A DNA stretch of 64,000 nt, taken from positions 235,097,576 through 235,161,575 of the forward strand of contig NC_134357.1 of NCBI RefSeq assembly GCF_048569485.1. Reading direction: 5' to 3'. The notes below the pieces were generated by a model that was given only the letters and a program-made list of their open reading frames with translations, was not told the DNA's origin and searched no databases. Shown piece after piece: positions 57,426 through 64,000 of this stretch. Within the stretch, counting starts at the first letter, position 1, and the number at the start of each line of letters is the position of its first letter. Made by a program: the position numbers and the translations under genes. The stretch comes from Anomaloglossus baeobatrachus (lineage: Eukaryota; Chordata; Amphibia; Anura; Aromobatidae).

Positions 57426-58667
57426 AGCCAGATTAGGGCATGAAAGTGAGGAGATAGGGGATAGTGATAAGTGTAGAGAGTCTGTAAGTGTTTGAGAGTC
57501 AATGGCCTGTAGGTTTCTGAATGTGTGATAGGTGGCAGTGTGCTGTGGCAGACGAGGGTTTGTGAGCTTGAAGGAGAGGATGTTGTGGTCAGAGAGGGGA
57601 AGAGGTGAGTTGTCAAAGTGAGAGATTGAGCAGAGGCGGAAAAAGACCAGGTCAAGGGTGTTACCATCTTCATGTGTCTCTGAGGATGAGAGCTGTGAGA
57701 GGCCAAGGGAGGTGGTGAGAGATAGAAGCTGGGATGCAGATGGGGAGGAGGGGCTGTTCATGGGGATGTTAAAGTCTCCAAGGATGAGGGTTGGCAATTC
57801 AGAGGACATGAAGTGTGGCAGCCAGGCTGAAAAGTGGTCAAGGAACTGGGTGGGTGAGCCTGGTGGACGGTATATGACAGCTACTCTGAGGGGAAGGGGA
57901 TGGAAGCGCCTAATGGTGTGAACCTCAAAGGATGGGAATGAGAGTGATGGAGCTGGGGGGATGACCTGGAAAGTGCACTGTGGGGACAGTAGTAAGCAGA
58001 CTCCACCACCCTGTCTGTTTCCAGGTCTTGGTGAATGGGTAAAGTGTAAACCACCATGAGAGATGGCAGCAGGGGAAGTAGTGTCAGAATCCTGAATCCA
58101 GGTTTCAGTTAGGCCTAGTAAGTTAAGAGAGTTATTGAGAAAGAGGTTGTGGATGTAAGAAAGCTTGTTACATACGGACCGTGGATTCCAGAGAGCACAA
58201 TTAAAAGAGGGAAGTGAGGGTGTACAGGGAATGTTAATAATATTATCAGGGTTTCTATGGGAGGTGGGGGAGGGGGTAAAGTTAGCATGGGGTGGACCTG
58301 GATTAGGAGAGATATCACCTGATAGAAGTAGGAGTAGAAGGAGAAAGGTCAGATGGTTTTTGGACGTGTGGCATGGCTTTTTGTGTGATACCCTGGAGCA
58401 TGAAGGATTGAGGTTATTCAGATAGGTGAAAAGAGCCTGGGAGCCGTACATAGGAGAGGGGAGGAGAGAGGGGCTGATGTGGATGAGTGATGATGAAGGG
58501 GGGACAGGGCGGTGAAAGTGGACAGTAAAGGCACATAGAATGATGGAGATAGGAATAATAGTCATGGTGGAAACAGACGGTGTGAAAGAGTAGTTTACCT
58601 GACTCCTGCCCTGACTAACTGCCATTGAAATAACTGCCCAGCACTTAGCAACGTTGGCACTTAGCAA
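57381..58667 (-). CDS. L2 LINE protein, N-terminal part with APE endonuclease
   Basis: This 428-codon frame begins with a region including a leucine run (residues 106-115) followed by SGDISPNPGP (residues 116-125), similar to the 2A-like motif D-x-E-x-NPGP. The endonuclease follows: NCALWNPRSVCNKL (DNA-binding loop), LTETWI (metal-binding Glu), RQGGGVCLLL, VIYRPPGSP, LILGDFNI (catalytic Asp-Asn), TLDLVF, and SDHNILSF (catalytic Asp-His). These are complete for an APE-type nuclease, which nicks target DNA for priming. The frame changes near 57430, and the protein continues in another frame toward the reverse transcriptase. Confidence 0.88.
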   Translation of the reverse strand: MLSANVAKCWAVISMAVSQGRSQVNYSFTPSVSTMTIIPISIILCAFTVHFHRPVPPSSSLIHISPSLLPSPMYGSQALFTYLNNLNPSCSRVSHKKPCHTSKNHLTFLLLLLLLSGDISPNPGPPHANFTPSPTSHRNPDNIINIPCTPSLPSFNCALWNPRSVCNKLSYIHNLFLNNSLNLLGLTETWIQDSDTTSPAAISHGGLHFTHSPRPGNRQGGGVCLLLSPQCTFQVIPPAPSLSFPSFEVHTIRRFHPLPLRVAVIYRPPGSPTQFLDHFSAWLPHFMSSELPTLILGDFNIPMNSPSSPSASQLLSLTTSLGLSQLSSSETHEDGNTLDLVFFRLCSISHFDNSPLPLSDHNILSFKLTNPRLPQHTATYHTFRNLQAIDSQTLTDSLHLSLSPISSLSCPNLAVNTTMTHSEAPWTK

Positions 58668-58958
58668 AAGATGCTACGCATGCAGGCACCCCTTAGAACA
58701 GCCCCAGATATATAGGGCTGACTAGAGGAGTAGGAGAGGGGGATTATGGGAGCTCAGATTGTTAAGGAAAATTAACAAATGCTGATCACACCAGGGAATG
58801 ATTAAGGAATCAAAGGAAACAGAACATTTGACCCCCACCCGGACTCTAGTCTACACAGATTCACACCTTCCACCATCAGATAAGATGTACAAAGAGGAAG
58901 ATACAGTCATACATCAGTGAGTATCAAACATAATGTAAAAATGATATAGCATATGTCA

Positions 58959-59235
58959 CAGCAAGCAGAGATATATACCAGGAGAGTGAATTCAGCAGCA
59001 GAGGGGAGCAGACATTACACTTCAGCAAGCAGAGATATATACCAGGAGAGTGAATTCAGCAGCAGAGGGGAGCAGACATTACACTTCAGCAAGCAGAGAT
59101 ATATACCAGGAGAGTGAATTCAGCAGCAGAGGGGAGCAGACATTACACTTCAGCAAGCAGAGATATATACCAGGAGAGTGAATTCAGCAGCAGAGGGGAG
59201 CAGACATTACACTTCAGCAAGCAGAGATATATACC
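58959..59235 (-). repeat. 64-bp tandem units at the 5' side of the L2 LINE
   Basis: Four full units and one partial: CAGCAAGCAGAGATATATAC, CAGGAGAGTGAATTCAGCAG, CAGAGGGGAGCAGACATTAC, ACTT. Starts at 58959, 59023, 59087, 59151 and 59215. They end exactly where Helitron CT-rich sequence resumes, so they are best read as the LINE's 5' end rather than as part of the Helitron. Confidence 0.85.
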
Positions 59236-59580
59236 TCTCTTCCCTGTCTCCGTCTGTCTGTGTCTGTCTGTTCCTCTGTCTCACCACCGACATCATATTA
59301 CCTCACACATAAGCTTTTTATATTAACAGTTTATTTGGTTCCTATAGCAACCACTGACAGTTGCTATTAATAGCCTATAGCTCCCACCTCTATTCAATTT
59401 AATGGAAGCAGGATTTTAGAGTAACTGTAAAGCGTGGGGTTAAATTTTCCCGTCAAAATATAGTCAGTGACGTTCCCCGAGTCACATGAGGCATGTGTGC
59501 AAAATTTCGTGATTGTAAAAGCGACGGTGCGGATTCCTTTAGCGGACATACACACATACGCTGCGCTTTACATATCAGAT

Positions 59581-59581
<1 letters not shown>

Positions 59582-59636
<55 letters not shown>
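59582..59636. repeat. (TA)n microsatellite at the Helitron 5' flank
   Basis: About 25 TA steps directly beside the Helitron start. It was probably the TA-rich insertion site. Confidence 0.95.
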
Positions 59637-59638
<2 letters not shown>

Positions 59639-59768
59639 CACATATATACATATAGTACCTGTACAATGTTTGTAAGTTGTATTAGTCAGTGGTACCATTA
59701 TGGGGTATATAACCTATTACATTAGCTCTTTATAGGATGAAATAGAAAAAAAAGGGTCCTTCAGGGGT

Positions 59769-60200
59769 TTAAAAGGAATCTTTCACCAGGTTTTTGCCTA
59801 CTAGTCAGAGAGCAGCGTAGGGGCAGCAACCCCGATTCCAGAGATGTGTCACTTACTGGGCTGCTTAGTGCTTTCACAAAAATCATTGATTAATCAGCAG
59901 TGCATCATCATTAGAGGACTAGTAAACCTGCTGTCATGTAGTCCAGCATATTCATGAGATCTGTGCATATTTCCGCCCCACCACTGATTGGCAGCTTTCT
60001 GCCTATGCACAGTGTACCCAAAAAGCTGCCTCAATGGTAAGGGTGGGGTTATACGCAGCTCAGCATTTAGAGAACTGGTAGATCTGCAGCAGATAAAACT
60101 GATATTTTCTTTTTTTTAAACTGCAGCAAGCAGCCAAGTAAGTGACATATTACTGTAACCAGAGTCTATCCCTACATCATGCTGCTCTCAGGTGGGATAG
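59769..60200. mobile_element. MITE-like repeat
   Basis: The left end AAAGGAATCTTTCACCAGGT and the AAGTAAGTGACATATTACTG stretch near 60140, which inversely matches GATGTGTCACTTACTGGGC near 59845, suggest a foldback element of a common amphibian type. The right end is uncertain. Confidence 0.5.
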
Positions 60201-60722
60201 CCCATTAGTTTTAGCTGTGTAGGTAACAGCACCGTTGTCAGCCTATTCTAAGTCTGACTCTCAGTCCACAGCCTCTCCAGTGTGGAGGACACAGTGTATT
60301 AAATTCCTCCTGTACCGCCATATGTTTTGCTGCATATATAATTTTGGTCTTATTTATGAGACCAGTGATATAAAATGTGTGGAAATAGAAGCAGACAGCA
60401 GGAGGGACTGGCTGAGAGCATGTAGAAGGGTCTGCAGTGTGTCCTTGGTCACTGTCCTATCACTTGCTGCTGTCAGACACGACTGAGCTGAACAAGAGCA
60501 GTATAGGACTCCACCTGCTCTGACTGTGAGGAGCAGAAGGCATGATGGGAAATGTATTGGTAGAAAAGGGAGTCAAGATGGTGGACAGATAGTATATAGA
60601 CCATGAACTAAAACATGTATGTACAACAAGGCATATGCAAGGACCTCTACACTATTTTTAATGATAACCTACTATATAGGCAAAAAAACATTAACATTTG
60701 CCTCCTTCACATATCAACCAAC
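60201..60722. other. Intron of gene 2, no feature seen
   Basis: Unique-looking DNA. An 83-codon open frame (60235-60486) has no recognisable domain and no exon signals. Confidence 0.45.
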
Positions 60723-60825
60723 CTGCAGCAATGTTTTTAGGGATGTCCTCCTCCTTGCACTGCAGTTCAACTCTCACGTATGTTTCTTCTTCACTGTCAG
60801 TGTTCTCCTCTACTAAGCTTTGATC
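60723..60825 (-). CDS. Zinc-finger gene 2 (probable), acidic linker exon
   Basis: Acceptor TTTTGTTAAG|GATCAAAG and donor GCTGCAG|GTTGGTTGA bound a 103-bp exon. It encodes DQSLVEENTDSEEETYVRVE and then LQCKEEDIPKNIAA, an acidic linker like DDSLLSLLNIVKEEETEIPV of gene 1. It starts in phase 0 and ends in phase 1, which fits the 46121-47133 exon. Linking the two implies a 13.6-kb intron full of repeats. It could alternatively belong to another paralogue, but none lies between. Confidence 0.78.
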
Positions 60826-61375
60826 CTTAACAAAAGAGATGAGAAAAGAAATCATGGCACAATATTCGAAGTGGATCAGACTATGTGGCTCTATGAATGG
60901 CAGCGTAGTACGTGGACAGGTCTGCTCTCCTCTAACATTGTGTTATTTGGCTAAGGAGCGATCAAAGAACGCACTAGTCAGTGTGTCAGGTTTATTGGAA
61001 GAGCACCCCCTACTCCTCTTAGGACTGACTGAAAGCTAGCCATCACTGCGAGAAGGGCAGGGGGGGATGCTCTTCTCATTAACATGCTGGGCTCCAACTC
61101 TGCTTCCAGGGTATTCTTTTATTGCTCTACTTGGCCCACACCATGCTGCCATATGTACCTATACGTTAAGAGGTGGGGTATTCTATTACATGGGGTAATA
61201 GAAAATCTATTCCTAGACCCTAGTTAGCTAGATCTAGGAGTACCACTCAAAATATGCTCAATTCACGTTCTTACCAGAATCCATTTACCTACCATTAGAG
61301 GTCAACCTAAATAAATATGCCACACACGTTTTCTCCTAAAATAATTTACTTAGATCAAGAAGGTCAATGTTTGTA
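60826..61375. other. No gene recognised
   Basis: Searched on the minus strand for the preceding linker and KRAB exons of gene 2. None was recognised here. Confidence 0.45.
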
Positions 61376-62558
61376 CAATCATGGCCAAAAGTTTTGAGAA
61401 TGACACCAAAATTATATTTTCACATGATCTGTTGCCCTCTGGTTTTTAATTGTGTTTGTCTGATGTTTACATCACATACAGAAATATAATTGCAATCATA
61501 TTATGAGTACCAAAAGATTATATTGACAGTTAGAATGAGTTAATGCAGCAAGTCAATATTTGCAGTGTTGACCCTTCTTCTTCAGGACCTCTGCAATTCT
61601 CCCTGGCATGCTCTCAATCAACTTCTGGACCAAATCCTGACTGATAGCTGTCCATTCTTGCATAAGCAATGCTTGCATTTTGCCAGAATGTTTGTTTTTG
61701 TTTGTCCACCCGTTTCTTGATGATCGCCCACAAGTTCTCAATGGGATTAAGATCTGGGGAGTTTCCAGGCCATGGACCCAAAATCTCTATGTTTTGTTCC
61801 ATGACCCATTTAGTGATCACCTTTGCTTTATGGCAAGGTGCTCCATCATGCTGGAAAAGGCATTGTTGGGCGCCAAACTGCTCTTGGACGGTTGGGAGAA
61901 GTTGCTCTTGGAGGACATTCTGGTACCATTCTTTATTCATGGCTGGGTTTTTAGGCAAGACTGTGAGTGAGCCGATTCCCTTGGCTGAGAAGCAACCCCA
62001 CACATGAATCGTTTCAGGATGCTTAACAGTTGGCATGAGACAAGACTGGTGGTAGCGCTCACCTCTTCTTCTCCTAATAAGCTGTTTTCCAGATGCCCCA
62101 AACAATCGAAAAGTGGATTCATCTGAGAAAATGACTTTACCCCAGTCCTCAGCAGTCCACTCCCTGTACCTTTTGCAGAATATCAGTCGGTCCCTGATGT
62201 TTTTTCTGGAGAGAAGTGGCTTCTTTGCTGCCCTCCTTGAAACCAGGCCTTGCTCTAGCAGTCTCCGCCTCACAGTGCGTGCAGAAGCACTCACACCAGC
62301 CTGCTGCCAATTGCTGAGCTAGCTTGGCACTGCTGGTAGTCCGATCCCGCAGCTGAAACAGTTTTAAGATACGGTCCTGGCGTTTGCTGGTCCTTCTTGG
62401 GCGCCCTGGAGCCTTTTTGGCAACAATGGAAGCTCTCTCCTTGAAGTTCTTGATGATGCAATAGATTGTTGACTGAGGTGCAATCTTTGTAGCTGCGATA
62501 CTCTTCCCTGTTAGGCCATTTTTGTGCAGAGCAATGATGGCTGCACGTGTTTGTAATA
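61376..62558 (-). mobile_element. Tc1/mariner element, truncated by an LTR fossil
   Basis: Left terminus CAATCATGGCCAAAAGTTTT after TA (61374-61375). The transposase reads on the minus strand, and the element is cut at 62558, where an LTR begins. The right terminus is not in the window. Confidence 0.88.
61600..62558 (-). pseudogene. Tc1-like transposase, DDE core complete, frame broken
   Basis: The N-terminal frame contains ALHKNGLTGKSIAATKIAPQ (helix-turn-helix) and KAPGRPRRTSKRQD (GRPR hook) and LAQQLAAGW. It shifts near 62300 into SASARTVRRRLLEQGLVSRR and continues with FSDESTFRLFGASGKQ, CLFQHDGAPCHKAK and NSPDLNPIENLWAIIK, so all three catalytic residues are present. The extreme N terminus is lost at the LTR insertion. 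Confidence 0.88.
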
Positions 62559-63830
62559 TGTCACAAACCACCGGGGGGGTCACTCAGAAATCCCCCGCGC
62601 TGGCTACCAGTACGTCACAATCGGGGGGTAACAAGTGGGGGTCACCCCTCCTTTATACCTCCCGACCGACAGAGCACGTGATGCGCTCTCTAGCGCCCCT
62701 CTTATAGTCAGGCCAATTATGGAATTGCCCGACAATAAGCAAGGAGGCCGCTATACTACTTATGCCGATTATTGAAGGGTCCCCGGTGAGAGTAGGGTAT
62801 ATATTCCCCCGACCTCCGCGGGCGGAATATATAAAATCTCCCCGAATCTCACTGGCCTCCCCACAATAATCCTTGGCACAATTCGCTGCCACCAACCGAT
62901 TTACGGTAACTATTAGCCGAACACACAGACGTGGGATTCAAGATCGAGATAACAGAACAGCCCAAGATTAATTATATAATTTAATCAGCCTAAAGCACAC
63001 TAGAACTACAATATATACAATAGGGAATCTACAGAATATACATATGTCAGAGTACAGTTACAATCAAAGCATGGGTTACAAACAGGCATACACAGTTCCA
63101 GCAGTTACCTTGTTGCGTCTGGCCACAGGGGGGCGCTGTACCCAGGTTTCTAGGATCCTTCCCACAGATGTTTCCTACACGTGCCCCCAGCGAGAAGAAC
63201 CCTGGAAAATGGCCGAAGTAGGGTTATCAACCTGGGCAGATCCAGGTCCCCTCCTACCTTAGTGACCTCACAGGGAAGCACTGCCACTCCCCCTGCATGG
63301 ATCAGAATTATCCAGCAAAGGGGATATTGGCCATAACTTTGCCTGGGAGCGTCGTAGGCAGACGCCAATGCTCTCATTGTGACAGTTATGAATTTAGCTA
63401 CAGAACGAGGGGACTCATGACCTGTCTGCCAGTTCCCCATTGGCTGATATCACGCCTGGGGCATTTCCCAATGTCCTGCTCCCATAAAAAGGGTGTGCCG
63501 GCATCGTCCGCATGCGGAGACACCATTTTTATGGTTGCCATATTTATCGGAAATATGGCTTGCGAGATATGAACCATTTTTTACTGGAGTCGTTCTGTCT
63601 AGCTAGTTCCATAGCCTTGCTAATGAGATACAACTCTTGTTACAGGGTGACGGCAGGGAGTCATCCTGTGTCCATTGTTCCCACACCACCTCATTTCCAT
63701 ATCACAGGACATGGCCATGGAGGTGTAAGTGGAACACTGAGAACAAGAAGGGAGGGGGCACTGCCAGGGAGTGATGAGGGATTATGACTGGAGTCATAAT
63801 TCATCTTCATATCCCGGGATTTGCCTCACA
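62559..63830 (-). repeat. 3' LTR of an LTR-retrotransposon fossil
   Basis: Minus-strand LTR starting TGTGAGGCAAATCCC right after a purine tract (AAAAGGGGGGAGG, 63831-63843) and ending GGTTTGTGACA, 1272 bp. It is inserted into the Tc1 element. A retroelement fossil; the rest of the copy lies beyond the right edge. Confidence 0.8.
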
Positions 63831-64000
63831 CCTCCCCCCTTTTGAGGGCGCTAGGGGGCAGCACACTCCGGTGTTCCCCCGTGCGCCCGTCCGCGACCTC
63901 TCCTTGTCGGGACAGCCCGTCTGCGTTACCGTGGTCACGGCCCCTTTTGTGGCGAATGGTGAAGTTGTATTGCTGGAGCGCAAGGCTCCATCGCAACAAT
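63831..64000 (-). mobile_element. Ty3/Gypsy-like internal end (RNase H side), fossil
   Basis: Minus-strand frame with WSLALQQYNFTIRHKRGRDH and GNADGLSR, the end of a Gypsy-type reverse transcriptase/RNase H region, lying close to the purine tract and 3' LTR. A pol-terminal RNase H is unusual for chromoviruses but known for some other Gypsy lineages. Only the last 170 bp is visible. Confidence 0.75.

Larger units (their letters stand above)
53751..59235 (-). mobile_element. L2-type LINE, nearly full length, inside the Helitron
   Basis: The 3' end on the minus strand is the GCGCTGCGGAATATGTTGGC, GCTATAGAAATAAAGATTAT tail of frog L2 elements. It carries a signal-like/2A-like leader, APE endonuclease, linker and reverse transcriptase, interrupted by an L1 fragment (54590-55866). 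The presumed 5' UTR extends to a set of 64-bp tandem units at 58959-59235. Only about two frameshifts besides the L1 insertion, so it is young. Confidence 0.85.
53613..59579 (-). mobile_element. Second Helitron (minus strand), split by an L2 LINE
   Basis: On the minus strand the 3' end shows hairpin CCCGGGC-aac-GCCCGGG, then TACTACAG and CTAG (53613-53616), followed by T. The 5' end starts TCTGATATGTAAAGCGCAGC at 59579 and is preceded by A. The CT-rich Helitron interior is continuous across the LINE (CCGTCTCTTTCCCGTCTGTC to the left, CTCTTCCCTGTCTCCGTCTG to the right). A different family from the Helitron at 27461. No Rep/helicase seen. Confidence 0.8.

Noticed and set aside
60235-60486. 83-codon frame in the gene 2 intron
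   Set aside because: No domain, no exon signals, and on the strand opposite to the gene.

Overview
This window looks like nuclear DNA of a frog or toad (anuran amphibian, probably one with a large genome). The evidence is two multi-finger C2H2 genes with the acidic linker exons typical of frog KRAB zinc-finger genes, split by long introns and buried in Tc1/mariner, hAT, Helitron, Penelope, DIRS, L2, CR1, L1, Ty3/Gypsy and foldback elements. No rRNA, tRNA, CRISPR array or prokaryotic operon was seen.

Host genes, both on the minus strand. Gene 1 has its finger exon at 9643-11006, acidic linker exons at 12551-12650 and 12728-12786, and a KRAB-box exon at 16525 to about 16650 carrying a frameshift and a stop. 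All junction phases agree. A CpG-rich, low-repeat stretch at 22130-22560 is a possible promoter. Gene 2 has a nine-finger terminal exon at 46121-47133 whose stop codon overlaps AATAAA, and a matching acidic exon at 60723-60825. Its 5' exons would lie beyond the right edge.

Layout. 1-2791: hAT transposon inserted into the gag region of a Ty3/Gypsy chromovirus fossil (2792-7296). 7360-9605: Tc1 remnant, an unassigned poly(A)-tailed unit, and a Tc1 element 37 bp past the gene 1 stop. 9643-16650: gene 1, with its KRAB-side intron filled by nested foldback elements. 17142-24936: a TIR element followed by four minisatellites with unrelated units (58, 85, 49 and 71 bp). The 71-bp array is then interrupted by a MITE, a nearly intact Tc1 element (25385-27037), a 3.0-kb Helitron (27461-30457), another Tc1 and an L2 fragment. 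32985-41600: LTR fossil, DIRS remnant and MITEs. 41855-45991: a Tc1 element containing a MITE and an inverted pair of Penelope copies. 46121-47133: gene 2. 47306-53477: MITEs, a CR1 tail and a solo LTR. 53613-59579: a minus-strand Helitron holding an L2 LINE that itself holds a truncated L1. 59769-64000: MITE, gene 2 exon, a Tc1 element and an LTR fossil inserted in it.

Together the window is a KRAB zinc-finger neighbourhood with heavy transposon nesting. In many cases the insertion order can be read from target-site duplications. No new enzyme system was recognised. The strongest novelties are structural: a one-event inverted Penelope dimer, a Helitron with exact ends in a minisatellite, a KRAB exon in decay, a stop codon overlapping a poly(A) signal, and LINE features (2A-like motif, 5' monomers, in-frame chimera).
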